DNA of 64,000 bases from Scatolibacter rhodanostii. GTDB taxonomy: Bacteria > Bacillota > Clostridia > Oscillospirales > Acutalibacteraceae. The DNA is taken from NCBI RefSeq assembly GCF_900197595.1, contig NZ_FZLO01000002.1, forward strand, positions 186,001-250,000. The letters are read 5' to 3'. Each line of letters starts with the position of its first letter. The stretch's first letter is position 1. Shown one piece after another: positions 17,161 through 26,257 of the stretch. Made by a program: the position numbers and the translations under genes. The notes under the pieces are model-generated. The model was not told the origin of the DNA. It did not search any database and worked only from the letters and a program-made list of their open reading frames with translations.

Positions 17161-19299
17161 TCAAACAATATGTTCTTGACCAAAATTGACTTCAAAAGAA
17201 AGACCGGTTTCTTCTTTATACAATAATATATCGCTGAGAACAGCAGAATCTATTCCTATTTTTTGAATTGCGCCCGAGCGAATCAACTCATTAAAATGCG
17301 GTTGATAAACGCTAACCGCATATTGTCCTGCCTTTCGCAGCAGTCCACGACTCATCATACCATTTTTCAGCAGATTGATAAGCGATTCTCCCTCTTTCCA
17401 AGGAACGTAAACCGTACAGCTGGCTTGCTCAATAAACTGGAATTCATTTGCCACTGTCTCAAACGGCATAGTCCCTTTTTGAATCTCACGTAGAATTTCT
17501 TTTTTATCCAAATCTTTTTCATCTTTCAGCCGATAGTACAAAAAATCAAAATAGGCTTGAATGGCTTCAGGTGAGGAAATATCCTCATAATCGCGCATAA
17601 TACGCTGTGCTGCTGCTACATTCTGCAAAATTTCTTGGGGCGGCTTTTGTTCACTTTCAAAAATATAGACTAATCCTTTTTCCGGTGCTCCTTCGCGATT
17701 ACAGCGCCCACCTGCTTGAATGATAGAATCAAGTCCCGCCAAAGCACGATAAACCACAGGAAAATCTACGTCTACCCCAGCTTCTACTAAGCTAGTTGAA
17801 ATGACTCTGCAAGGCTTGCCCAGTTTCAATCTGTCCCGAATTTCATCAAGAACTTCTCGTCTATGCATCGGACACATCATAGTAGAAAGATGAAAGCAAC
17901 CTTTTCCATCTAGCAAACCGTAAATCTTTTGAGCCTGCCTTTTATTATTGACAATACATAAAACCTGCTTCTGTTCATTTAAACGATACGCTACTTCTTC
18001 ATCAGACAGCGGACCCGCTTTTTTGTACTCTACTCGTTTAAAAAAAAGATACATGTCTGACACATTGGGGCAAAGCTCACGGCTTTCAAACTCGGGGAGC
18101 AATTCTGCAAACAAAGGGGTAAGTGCTGGTTGTGTCGCCGTACACATAATAGCCGAACATCCATAATTTTTGATCAGCTCGGCAACGGCATGAATACAAG
18201 GCTTGAGATAAGGGACTGGAAGCATCTGCGCTTCATCAAAAATAATTACGCTCTCTGCTATATTGTGTAGCTTTCGGCATCGTGAAGGCCGATTGGCATA
18301 TAAAGACTCAAAAAATTGCACTGATGTGGTAATAATAATAGGAGCATCCCAATTTTCGGTAGCAAGATAACGCTTGTCTGTAATTTTCCCGCTTTCATCT
18401 GTGGTATAATCCAAACTGGCATAGTGCGCCACGACGTTTTCCTCACCAAATATTTTTTCAAATACCTTTTGCGTTTGTTCAATGATACTCGTATAGGGAA
18501 TCACATAAATAACTCGCCGTAAACCGTTTTCAAGAGCATGCTTAAGAGCAAAAGCCATAGAGCTGACGGTTTTTCCACCACCTGTCGGCACAGTCAGGCT
18601 AAAAAGCCCTGCTTTTTGACCACTACCCTCTATCAACGCTTTTAGAATTTCACATCGCTTTTGATTTAAAAGCTTATCTGATTTCCACCAAGGGGCAATA
18701 AAGTCGTCTAACTGCATATCCAGTTTTTTTAAACCAGTTCCCTCTAAGCGCTTTTGAGGGTTGTCCTCCATAAAAGCCTCTGTGTCCAAATAATCAGCAT
18801 CTACCAAACAAGAATAAAGCATTCTGGTAAAGAAAAATCCTGTTTGAGCATTAGCCAAAAATCTTTTTGGTATCTCACAGGCCGAAACAGCCAGTTCATT
18901 CTGATAGACACGGTAGTCTTCTATGTCCTCCCCCACTTTGCGCAACATCTTGCCAGCAAAAGTAGGCTCATCTGAGGTTGCCAGCTTAGGGTTCCCTCCA
19001 TTTGGAAGCCCACCATGGTGTCCGGCAATGCAAAACCCTACCGGAACATTTCTTAATTCAAGGCAAGCCACCTGTGCGCCTGCCGTCGAATGGTCTACCC
19101 TTTCATTTGAACCTGTAATTCGCCGCTGAAATTTCAGCGAATATTTCCCTATGTCATGCAAAATCCCGCATAAATACCCTAAATCTGCCGCAGAAAAGGC
19201 TTTTGCAAACTGTGATGCTTTTTCAGCAGTAGCCGTCAAATGATTTAACACACTTTGTTCTCTTTGTCCGTCTTCACTTATATGTGCTAAATATTGCAT
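17161..19299 (-). CDS. cas3: CRISPR-associated helicase-nuclease Cas3 (HD plus helicase)
   Basis: A 712-residue protein that is recruited to Cascade-bound targets and degrades the DNA. The N-terminal HD nuclease shows H20, the H48-D49 pair (GILHDIGKY), H70 and H94-H95. The superfamily 2 helicase follows, with Walker A PTGGGKT (238-244), DEAQ at 355-358 in place of DEAH, TAT (387-389), and QAGGRCNREG as motif VI. All major motifs are intact, so the nuclease-helicase should work. It is the first gene of the cas operon, with GGAGG and GAGGA upstream of the ATG. Confidence 0.96.
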   Translation of the reverse strand: MQYLAHISEDGQREQSVLNHLTATAEKASQFAKAFSAADLGYLCGILHDIGKYSLKFQRRITGSNERVDHSTAGAQVACLELRNVPVGFCIAGHHGGLPNGGNPKLATSDEPTFAGKMLRKVGEDIEDYRVYQNELAVSACEIPKRFLANAQTGFFFTRMLYSCLVDADYLDTEAFMEDNPQKRLEGTGLKKLDMQLDDFIAPWWKSDKLLNQKRCEILKALIEGSGQKAGLFSLTVPTGGGKTVSSMAFALKHALENGLRRVIYVIPYTSIIEQTQKVFEKIFGEENVVAHYASLDYTTDESGKITDKRYLATENWDAPIIITTSVQFFESLYANRPSRCRKLHNIAESVIIFDEAQMLPVPYLKPCIHAVAELIKNYGCSAIMCTATQPALTPLFAELLPEFESRELCPNVSDMYLFFKRVEYKKAGPLSDEEVAYRLNEQKQVLCIVNNKRQAQKIYGLLDGKGCFHLSTMMCPMHRREVLDEIRDRLKLGKPCRVISTSLVEAGVDVDFPVVYRALAGLDSIIQAGGRCNREGAPEKGLVYIFESEQKPPQEILQNVAAAQRIMRDYEDISSPEAIQAYFDFLYYRLKDEKDLDKKEILREIQKGTMPFETVANEFQFIEQASCTVYVPWKEGESLINLLKNGMMSRGLLRKAGQYAVSVYQPHFNELIRSGAIQKIGIDSAVLSDILLYKEETGLSFEVNFGQEHIV

Positions 19300-19576
19300 T
19301 CCTCTTTCCCACCTCCCAATGGGTGTTTTTACTTTTCCGTATTAAATCTGATATTCCCTCTCGACCATTTTAGATACTTACAAAGCATTTTTTAACTTTT
19401 ATATCATTCTTTATTCAAGATATAGAATATCAGTCATTAAAATCATACTACTTCTGTCCATTATTTTCCATAACCAATTTGTAAATAATTTAGAATTTAT
19501 TCAATTTTTACTTTTATTTTTATTGTTTTTACACAATACGACATATTTTGACATTATTTTCTTTTGCCAAAATAAC
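19300..19576 (-). other. Region upstream of the cas operon
   Basis: Very AT-rich stretch with no coding potential. It must carry the promoter of the leftward cas operon, but no convincing -35/-10 pair could be chosen. A short palindrome GATAT-AGA-ATATC lies at about 19419-19431. Confidence 0.4.
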
Positions 19577-19618
19577 AAAAACCGCTAAATTCAAAAATAG
19601 AATTACAGCGGTTTTTTT
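19577..19618. terminator. Terminator downstream of the AraC/lipoprotein gene
   Basis: Imperfect stem ACCGCTAAATTC (19581-19592) / GAATTACAGCGGT (19600-19612), with T-runs available on both strands. It lies 35 bases past the stop of the leftward regulator/lipoprotein gene and separates it from the cas operon. Confidence 0.65.
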
Positions 19619-19652
19619 ATTGTTTAATTAAAGTTTTTGGCAGATTATTTAT

Positions 19653-20633
19653 TTATCCTTTAGCGTTTAGGAGCTGTTCAACCACATTATTTACCATCGC
19701 AGTAGAAGAAGAAATATCAGTATAATACGTAATAGCTGTATCCATAATCAGCACTTTACCGGCACTGACCGCTGGGATAGACTGCCAAACCGCATTAGCC
19801 GCAATACTTTCAGGCACTTCACCTAAATGGAATATGTAATCTCCGCAATAATCTGAAAGCACTTCCATAGAAGGGCCTCCCCAATATTCGCCGGCATCAA
19901 TGATGCTGGTCTGTACGATTTCGGGTGCTTTTATGCCTAATTCTTTATAGAGAATGACACCTAAAGCATGTTTATCTCCTGCCACAGCAATGCTGCTGTC
20001 TGAAACCTGCATAGCAGAAACGGTTGCTTCTCCAAATTCTGCTTCGGCAAGCTTGGCTTTTCCGTCAGCAATGGCATCGTCATACTTTTTGAGTGCCGCT
20101 TTAGCTTCATTTGGTTTACTGAATATTTCACCCATAAACGCGACTCTCTCTTCTGTGGTCATTGTCCCATAAGGAACAAGTACCGTGGGCGCAATTTTTG
20201 AAAGCTCTTCATATTGCTCTTCATTGACAGAAACAATTAAATCAGGTTCCAAAGACATAACTTCTTCCAAATCAAAATCCCATTGCCCCAACTGAGCCGA
20301 ATCTTTTAATTCGTCTTGGAAAACCGAGCCAGGCAGCACTTCTGATACAGCAATAGGAATAACACCTAATGCCACAGCATCGCCCGCCAAATAATGTACA
20401 ATCACTCTTTGAGGATTGGTCGGAATTTCCACATCTCCCTTTACAGTACTGATTATCTTTGTTTCCGCTTCAGCAGGCTCTGCTGCTTCTTTTTCTGAAA
20501 CCTGACTGCTTACTGCTGATGAAGCCTCCGTTTTTGTAGTGCTGCTATTATCTGCTGCCGGTGCACAAGCTGAAAGCAACAACACAAATGACAAAGCTGC
20601 TGCCAAAATGGTTTTACTCTTGAAATTCTGCAT
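19653..20633 (-). CDS. Iron-siderophore ABC transporter substrate-binding lipoprotein (internal start)
   Basis: Nested reading of the C-terminal half of the AraC fusion frame, 326 residues from ATG 20633. The start is preceded by an AAGGTGAAGGGGAAAG stretch that can act as a ribosome binding site. The N-terminus has a charged start, a hydrophobic core and the lipobox LLLSAC. An acidic Ser/Thr-rich linker follows, then TVKGDVEIPTNPQRVIV, the usual first strand of the FecB/FepB family, and the LEPDLIVSVNEEQYEELSKIAPTV-type hinge motif. It would bind ferric siderophore outside the membrane for an ABC importer encoded elsewhere. Whether it is made alone, as part of the fusion, or both is not known. 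Confidence 0.65.
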   Translation of the reverse strand: MQNFKSKTILAAALSFVLLLSACAPAADNSSTTKTEASSAVSSQVSEKEAAEPAEAETKIISTVKGDVEIPTNPQRVIVHYLAGDAVALGVIPIAVSEVLPGSVFQDELKDSAQLGQWDFDLEEVMSLEPDLIVSVNEEQYEELSKIAPTVLVPYGTMTTEERVAFMGEIFSKPNEAKAALKKYDDAIADGKAKLAEAEFGEATVSAMQVSDSSIAVAGDKHALGVILYKELGIKAPEIVQTSIIDAGEYWGGPSMEVLSDYCGDYIFHLGEVPESIAANAVWQSIPAVSAGKVLIMDTAITYYTDISSSTAMVNNVVEQLLNAKG

Positions 20634-21605
20634 GATTAATCTTTCCCCTTCACCTTTGAGTTTTACATAACTAACTTGACTTTTCTCATTATAGGCGAAG
20701 GTTTTGGTGTTGCCAAGGTCATCATCTCTCTTCTGAAGCGACCTGTTCTCTCTATAGGCATTCGGCGGAAACCCTAAATGCTTAGAAAACATGCGCTGCA
20801 AGTTCCTTTCATCCTGAAATCCACAATAATCTGCAATTTGGCGAATAGACGCTTCACTGTTTTGCAGCAAATCCTTTGCTTCTGCTAAACGAATATAAAT
20901 CAGATATTCTTGCGGACTTTTTCCGTTCTGCTGTTTAAATTTTCGATGGAAATGGCTGTAACTAATGCCAAACATCTCACAGATTTCCTGAATGGCTATC
21001 GCTTGGCTATAATTTTCATCCATATATCGTTTCGCCATAGCAATGACATCCGGCTCAAAAATCTGTATGCTTCTTTGCGCAATCTCTTCATAGATTTCAT
21101 ATACAAAGCGATAAAATGCCACCTTACCATAAAACAGATTTAGTGCGGTTGGTCCTTTCCACTTTTCATACATCTTTCTTAACTCTTCTGAGAAAAAAAG
21201 GGGATTTGCCGGCACAAATCCATACTGCTGTTCAAAAGGATTCCTTTTTTTCATGAGCCTTGAAAATTCTCCTCTATGGAAAGCCGGTTCACCCGCTTTA
21301 TATAAAATCAAATAATATTCAAGCCAATCACAATCAGGAGAAATCGAGAGTTCTGTACCCTTTCTGCCATGAAATACGCCAAAACGCTCGATAGCATAAG
21401 AGTGCTTGTCCAAACATACCTCTGCCTTGCCTCCACTGGTATAAAGAAATGTATTTGCCGGCATGATGTAACCGCAAACTGCTTCTTGCCGAGAAATTAA
21501 ATGGTGGCGAATATCTAAAAGCGAGATGGAAGCTCGATTCCAAAGATGAATGGCGTCTGCAAAATCTTCTGTCAAAAAATCCGATGCTTTTTTATCGTTA
21601 TACAT
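19653..21605 (-). CDS. AraC-family regulator fused in frame to a siderophore-binding lipoprotein
   Basis: One 650-residue open frame. Residues 1-185 form an N-terminal sensor region, and residues 186-285 the double helix-turn-helix of AraC regulators (IQEICEMFGISYSHFHRKFK, then IRQIADYCGFQDERNLQRMF). After a linker of about 40 residues comes a complete lipoprotein signal (from M325, lipobox LLLSAC, Cys 347) and a FecB/FepB-type siderophore-binding domain to the end. B. subtilis Btr also joins AraC and siderophore-binding domains, but without a signal peptide. Here the full product would be a membrane-anchored regulator with an outside sensor, or the two halves are made separately. GAGGT lies before the ATG. 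Iron-siderophore control is likely. No permease genes are adjacent. Confidence 0.85.
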   Translation of the reverse strand: MYNDKKASDFLTEDFADAIHLWNRASISLLDIRHHLISRQEAVCGYIMPANTFLYTSGGKAEVCLDKHSYAIERFGVFHGRKGTELSISPDCDWLEYYLILYKAGEPAFHRGEFSRLMKKRNPFEQQYGFVPANPLFFSEELRKMYEKWKGPTALNLFYGKVAFYRFVYEIYEEIAQRSIQIFEPDVIAMAKRYMDENYSQAIAIQEICEMFGISYSHFHRKFKQQNGKSPQEYLIYIRLAEAKDLLQNSEASIRQIADYCGFQDERNLQRMFSKHLGFPPNAYRENRSLQKRDDDLGNTKTFAYNEKSQVSYVKLKGEGERLIMQNFKSKTILAAALSFVLLLSACAPAADNSSTTKTEASSAVSSQVSEKEAAEPAEAETKIISTVKGDVEIPTNPQRVIVHYLAGDAVALGVIPIAVSEVLPGSVFQDELKDSAQLGQWDFDLEEVMSLEPDLIVSVNEEQYEELSKIAPTVLVPYGTMTTEERVAFMGEIFSKPNEAKAALKKYDDAIADGKAKLAEAEFGEATVSAMQVSDSSIAVAGDKHALGVILYKELGIKAPEIVQTSIIDAGEYWGGPSMEVLSDYCGDYIFHLGEVPESIAANAVWQSIPAVSAGKVLIMDTAITYYTDISSSTAMVNNVVEQLLNAKG

Positions 21606-21651
21606 AGAAATACCTCTATTGTTCCCATTAGGTTAACTTAAACTAACTTTC

Positions 21652-21681
21652 ATTATAACATGACACAATATCTTTTCGCAA
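21652..21681 (-). promoter_or_regulatory. Promoter of the AraC/lipoprotein gene
   Basis: Minus-strand -35 TTGCGA (21676-21681), 18-base spacer, and extended -10 TGTTATAAT with TATAAT at 21652-21657. Directly downstream lies GTTAGTTTAAGTTAAC, with repeated GTTA half-sites, which could be an operator for the regulator itself. Confidence 0.65.
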
Positions 21682-21852
21682 TGGGATAGACTTTTCCTGT
21701 TTTGTAATTAAAAGGCAACCTAAATTAAACTATAAGTCTTTTAAAATAGTATACAAATAAATATTATTTACTCACCTAGCAATTAGCTTGTCTTTTATAG
21801 TTCTAAATGGTATGATTTTCATAAAACAAGATTGAATTTTACCACGTGAGGG

Positions 21853-22911
21853 GTGTTCATACTGAACAGAGAAAAAATCATTGCCCTGCGGATGGAACGG
21901 CAATACCTTACTCGCAAGGCAAACGAAGAAGAATATTTAGCATTATATCGTGATTTACAACCTGGTCAAAATGTGTACTGGAATGGCTTTGGTAACCCAC
22001 CAAGCCTGACTTACCGTGCCAACTTTGACGACATCGAATATAATCGAGAACGGCAAAGAATTCATCAGCTTGTAAAAGGGAGATTTGCTGGCGGCAACCT
22101 AGGGTGGATTGTCCCAGAAGATATGGAATTGTTTGCTTGTTTATATCGTAAACCATTGACCAAACCAAACCCTCGTCAATTGGCTCTTTTAGATTTGATT
22201 GAGAACGAAGGGCCGCTGACCATTCAGCAAATGAAAGAATGGATGGGTATGTTAGTGAAAGAAATCACCCCTGCACTGCACCGTTTGCAAGAAGCCTTCT
22301 TGATTTATGAGGACCAAAATGAGGGACAAGCTGACAGAGGCTGGTACCGATTTACGGAGATGTTTCCCGATGTAAATTTAGAAAAATATTCGCGGCAAGC
22401 TGCACTAAAAATTCTGCTTCAACGATTTGCCTATCGCATGGTTTGGTTTGATGCAGAAATGGTAAAATCATATTTTAAACTGCCTCTTAAAGACATAAAA
22501 TTTGCTATAGAATCCTTAAAAACCGAAGACATATTAACAGAGCTAGCTAATGGCTATCTGTTGCAGTCAGACGGCAACCTGCTTGCAACTTACTCGCCTA
22601 TACTCCCTAACTCTGTGTATGCTATGCACCGCAATGATATTCTGGTGAAGTCAAATGAACACTGGCTGAAAGAAAAATATACCCACGGCTATCCAGACAC
22701 CTTATATTATCTGCTGATTAACGGTGAATTTAGAGGAGTTGTTGTTGGCAAATTTCGCTATACTTATGATATCAGAGATGTCATTCTTGATTTACCCAAA
22801 GAGGAAGCAATCCAGCTGAAAGACGAAATTTTGCAAGCTGTTTATCTTTTATGCGGAGAAGAAAATATAGTAGAAAAATATATGGGAGAAGAGTTACTCA
22901 CCAATGCATGA
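21853..22911 (+). CDS. Winged-helix DNA-binding domain protein (YcaQ/AlkZ-related)
   Basis: A 352-residue protein resembling the HTH_42/COG3214 family, which includes AlkZ and YcaQ DNA glycosylases that unhook interstrand crosslinks. The pattern of several winged-helix segments is consistent with that family (for example residues 112-150, LIENEGPLTIQQMKEWMGML). I cannot find the QxQ or QxD catalytic motif of active AlkZ enzymes, so glycosylase activity is doubtful. The start is uncertain. The GTG at 21853 overlaps the GAGGGG ribosome binding site, and no better ATG with a site lies nearby. It is divergent from the AraC/lipoprotein gene. Confidence 0.55.
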   Translation: MFILNREKIIALRMERQYLTRKANEEEYLALYRDLQPGQNVYWNGFGNPPSLTYRANFDDIEYNRERQRIHQLVKGRFAGGNLGWIVPEDMELFACLYRKPLTKPNPRQLALLDLIENEGPLTIQQMKEWMGMLVKEITPALHRLQEAFLIYEDQNEGQADRGWYRFTEMFPDVNLEKYSRQAALKILLQRFAYRMVWFDAEMVKSYFKLPLKDIKFAIESLKTEDILTELANGYLLQSDGNLLATYSPILPNSVYAMHRNDILVKSNEHWLKEKYTHGYPDTLYYLLINGEFRGVVVGKFRYTYDIRDVILDLPKEEAIQLKDEILQAVYLLCGEENIVEKYMGEELLTNA

Positions 22912-23003
22912 TGCTCCTATATCGCATTCATAAATCAGAATTCTAAAAATAGTCTGGATAAGTTTCAGCTTCACCCTATATGGTAATAATGGAGGAAATT
23001 CAA

Positions 23004-23467
23004 ATGAAATATCAAGGCGTTTGTATTGCTGTAAAGGATATCCTCTTTCTAAAAAGTTTTATGAAGATGTATTCGGGCTAGAGGTCTTTCAAGACTATGG
23101 CAGAAATGTTTCTTTCGGTGGATTGTCTTTACAGCAGGACTTTGATTGGCTGCTAGAAATTTCAAAAGACAGCATTTTAGAAAAATCACACAATATGGAG
23201 TTGTACTTTGAAGAAAGCGATTTTGATGGCTTTGTTGCAAAACTAAAACAACGTAATGATATCTGCTATTTAGGCGACGGCATGAAAGAAACTGAATGGG
23301 GACAGCGCTCCATTCGCTTTTACGATTTGGATAGCCACATCATTGAAGTGGGAGAAAACATGAAAATGGTTGTCAAACGGTTTCTTGATTCAGGTCTATC
23401 TATGGAGGAAACTTCTAAGCGTATGGATGTTTCGGTATCTGATTTAACAAAGCTTTTAAATAGTTAA
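23004..23467 (+). pseudogene. Glyoxalase/VOC-family protein gene with a frameshift near codon 13
   Basis: GGAGG lies eight bases before the ATG at 23004, and the first codons read MKYQGVCIAVKDI, the normal start of this vicinal-oxygen-chelate family. The frame then ends in a stop after about 24 codons. The rest of the protein (PLSKKFYEDVFGLEVFQDYG through HIIEVGENMKMVVKRFLDSG) continues in another frame to 23467. A single missing C in the GATATCCTCT stretch would restore one continuous protein of about 154 residues. The fold binds a metal in enzymes that act on glyoxals or antibiotics; the substrate here is unknown. It may be a recent mutation, a sequencing error in a short C-run, or a frameshifting gene. 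Confidence 0.8.
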
Positions 23468-23539
23468 CTTTGCCATTATTGTAAAATAGCTTAGTACCTA
23501 AAAAGCTATCCATTGTTTATTTTATATTGGGAGGCTATT

Positions 23540-24115
23540 ATGGAAAAGATAAATATAACGCCAGACAAAGTTTTTTGTCCTCAACCTATGTACATAATTG
23601 GAACAAAGAATGAGGATGGACAGGCAAATTTCAGTGTGATTACTTGGATAGGATTCAGCTGGAATGACAGCCCTCATATCATGTTGTGTATAGGCGGAAC
23701 AAAGAAAACAAAAGAGAATATTTTGAGAGACAAAGTTTTCTCGGCTAATTTGGTAAGTACCGATATGGTTTGGCTGGCTGATTATTTTGGTTGTACAAAA
23801 GGAAACGAAGGCCAGAAAGACAAAATTCCTTATGAATTTACGTGGGGAGAAAAAGTAGATGTGCCCATTATAGAGCAAAGCAAATGGGTCTTTGAGTGCC
23901 AAGTTAGCAAAGTTGTTGAGCTTACAGATAGCCATATTTTCGTGAGCAAAATAGAAAATATCCAAATTGATAAGCGCTTTGAAAATATGGATTTACAAAT
24001 GATTGATTTAATGCAATTAGACCCGGTTATTTACGCTCCCTATCATTATTTTAGTCTAGGTGAAAAATTAGGCAGTTGTAATGAATGGAATCAGCATTTT
24101 AATTTATCTGAATAG
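23540..24115 (+). CDS. Flavin reductase family protein
   Basis: A 191-residue split-barrel flavoprotein. The segment FCPQPMYIIGTKNEDGQANFSV, followed by ITWIGFSWNDSPHIMLCIGG and KTKENILRDKVFSANLVS, is the classic flavin-reductase-like/flavoredoxin core with an FMN site. It probably transfers electrons from NAD(P)H to flavin or a related acceptor. The start at 23540 is chosen over an upstream alternative at 23513 because GGGAGG lies six bases before it. It stands 72 bases after the frameshifted VOC gene and ends with its own terminator. Confidence 0.85.
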   Translation: MEKINITPDKVFCPQPMYIIGTKNEDGQANFSVITWIGFSWNDSPHIMLCIGGTKKTKENILRDKVFSANLVSTDMVWLADYFGCTKGNEGQKDKIPYEFTWGEKVDVPIIEQSKWVFECQVSKVVELTDSHIFVSKIENIQIDKRFENMDLQMIDLMQLDPVIYAPYHYFSLGEKLGSCNEWNQHFNLSE

Positions 24116-24125
24116 AATCTTTCTT

Positions 24126-24155
24126 GAACTTCTGTAAAAGAAGTTCTTTTTTTTT
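24126..24155 (+). terminator. Rho-independent terminator
   Basis: Stem GAACTTCT / AGAAGTTC with a five-base loop and nine T's, directly after the flavin reductase gene. Confidence 0.9.
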
Positions 24156-24361
24156 GTTTAAATTTTCAATTATTAATGACAAATTGAGTAAAACAAAGAA
24201 ATACACTCCTTTAAAAAAGAAAAGAAAGTATTTTCAATAAAACACATAATTTTTTTATCTTCTATCCATCACTTCTTATTCTTCTTTGCTCTAGAAATTT
24301 TATTTTAACAGTCGTATAATTTTTATAGGGGAAATTTTGATAAAAGGATAAGAGGAAATCT

Positions 24362-25666
24362 ATGCAATACAAATTATACCAGCGCGCCCAAGAGTTTAAA
24401 AACATGTTAAAATCTAAAGCAAGTAGTCTCAGTTTCGAATCGATAGAACAAGAGAAGATTCTTTTCTTGTCTTTTTTTAAGTGGCTTGCTATTTCTCTAT
24501 TTATAGGAATTACAGCCGGATCTGCCGGAGCCTTATTTTCTATCAGCATTCATTTTCTAACAAACCTTAGATTAGCAAATTCTTTTCTAATTTGGTTTCT
24601 TCCGCTAGGGGGTGTTGTGATTGTCTTTTTATATCGGCTTGCCGGAATTAAAAAGCCACAGGGCACTAACTTAATTATTGATGCCATACGCTCTCCAGAA
24701 CCCATTCCACTCTTAATGAGTCCACTCATTTATATCAGCAGTTGCCTAACCCATCTTTTTGGTGGGTCTGCCGGCAGAGAGGGTGCCGCTCTGCAAATAG
24801 GCGGTAGTTTGGGCTATCATGTTGGTAAAGTATTTAAGCTGGATGAAAAAGATTTGCATTTAGCTACCATGTGCGGAATGGCAGCTTGCTTTTCAGCTCT
24901 GTTTGGTACTCCGGTTACTGCCGCCGTATTTGTTATGGAAATCGTAACAATCGGCAGTATGTATTATTCCGCATTGGTTCCCTGTACTATCGCTTCTATT
25001 GTTGGAAAAGTTATTGCAGGATTTTTTGGAATTGCTCCAACTTCTTTTCATGTCAATAACCTGCCGTCATTCGAATTTGTTTCGATTCTGCAAATTATTA
25101 TATTAGCGGCTGCTTGTGCTATTATTAGCTTATTGTTTTGCTTTGTCATGCATAAAGCTAATTCCCTTTATGAAAAATATTTTTCCAATTCTTATATTCG
25201 CATTTTAGTTGGTGCGGGGTTCATTCTCTTATTAACACGCCTAGTAGGCATTGATTATATGGGAATAGGTGAAAACATATTAGAATCTGCTTTTTCCGGA
25301 GTTACTCGCCCCGAATCTTTTTTACTCAAACTGATTTTCACGGCTTTAACGTTGGGAGCCGGTTTCAAAGGAGGAGAAATTGTTCCTGCTTTCTTTGTGG
25401 GGGCTACCTTCGGCAATTTTTTCGGAGGTCTAATCGGTATAGACCCTTCTTTTGCCGCTGCTATTGGATTTCTGTGTGTATTCTGCGGGGTAACAAATTG
25501 CCCTATCAGTACCTTACTATTAAGCTTAGAAGTCTTTGGCGAAAAAGGATTTCTTTTCTACTTCTTAGCCATTGGTGTTAGCTATATGCTGTCTGGTAAT
25601 TCGCGAATTTATGAGAAACAAAAAATCCTCTATGCCAAGCATAAACTTTTATTTCAAGACTACTGA
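24362..25666 (+). CDS. ClC-family anion channel/transporter
   Basis: A 434-residue membrane protein with about ten to eleven hydrophobic segments. The signature GGSAGREGAALQIGG (about residue 140) corresponds to the ClC motif that holds the gating Glu (GREGP in standard members). FGTPVTAAVFVMEI and the late helix GAGFKGGEIVPAFFVGATFG fit the family too. The first selectivity motif, GSGIP in chloride members, is not recognisable; KPQGTNLIIDAI stands in that region. Chloride, fluoride or another anion are therefore all possible. The ATG at 24362 follows AAGAGGAAATCT. It is transcribed alone. Confidence 0.88.
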   Translation: MQYKLYQRAQEFKNMLKSKASSLSFESIEQEKILFLSFFKWLAISLFIGITAGSAGALFSISIHFLTNLRLANSFLIWFLPLGGVVIVFLYRLAGIKKPQGTNLIIDAIRSPEPIPLLMSPLIYISSCLTHLFGGSAGREGAALQIGGSLGYHVGKVFKLDEKDLHLATMCGMAACFSALFGTPVTAAVFVMEIVTIGSMYYSALVPCTIASIVGKVIAGFFGIAPTSFHVNNLPSFEFVSILQIIILAAACAIISLLFCFVMHKANSLYEKYFSNSYIRILVGAGFILLLTRLVGIDYMGIGENILESAFSGVTRPESFLLKLIFTALTLGAGFKGGEIVPAFFVGATFGNFFGGLIGIDPSFAAAIGFLCVFCGVTNCPISTLLLSLEVFGEKGFLFYFLAIGVSYMLSGNSRIYEKQKILYAKHKLLFQDY

Positions 25667-25779
25667 TGTCGTTTGGCTTTCCTTATTTCTCTGAAAACGA
25701 TATTTAAATTGAAAGTGATTCATTTTCTTGCCAAACACTAAATTGATAAAATGATGTAAAAAAATAAACTTATAATTTT

Positions 25780-25822
25780 AAAAGGATGTATCGATAAACT
25801 TTAAACCGATACACCCTTTTTT
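25780..25822. terminator. Bidirectional terminator
   Basis: Stem AAAGGATGTATCG (25781-25793) / CGATACACCCTTT (25807-25819), one mismatch, T-run on the plus side and A-run on the other. It lies between the convergent ClC and DUF1304 genes. Confidence 0.8.
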
Positions 25823-25852
25823 ATGTTTTCTCTAATGTAAATTTATTCTCAT

Positions 25853-26218
25853 CTATTGAGCTACACAAAGTACTATCATAGCAATAATGGCTGGCAATGC
25901 CTGTTTAAAAAAGATTGATTTATTAGAAGTAAGCGCACCAAAGATACCTGCTACGATAACACATCCCAAGAAGAAAGCCGCCATATAAATATTCCATGGT
26001 GCAGTTCGAATGAGCAGTGACCACATAAGCCCTGCCACCAAAAACAGGTTATAAAGCCCTTGATTAGCGGCCATTTCTTTCGTGCTTTTAAGAAAATCAA
26101 TGCTTAGGTGCGGAAACATTTTGGGTCCTCTGCTAGTCCAAGCAAATATCTCTACCCACGCTATAAATAAATGTTCTAATGCAATGATTGCTACAAAAAT
26201 CATACTGACAATTGACAT
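25853..26218 (-). CDS. DUF1304 family membrane protein
   Basis: A 121-residue protein with four hydrophobic segments. The N-terminal ALEHLFIAWVEIFAWTS and the central NQGLYNLFLVAGLMWSLL are the conserved features of DUF1304. Function is unknown. It is the fourth and last gene of the putative MarR-nitroreductase operon, 39 bases after the preceding gene, and may share regulation by the MarR protein. Confidence 0.85.
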   Translation of the reverse strand: MSIVSMIFVAIIALEHLFIAWVEIFAWTSRGPKMFPHLSIDFLKSTKEMAANQGLYNLFLVAGLMWSLLIRTAPWNIYMAAFFLGCVIVAGIFGALTSNKSIFFKQALPAIIAMIVLCVAQ

Positions 26219-26257
26219 CGTTGTTTATCTCCTTTTTTTATTTTATTTATGATTCGA

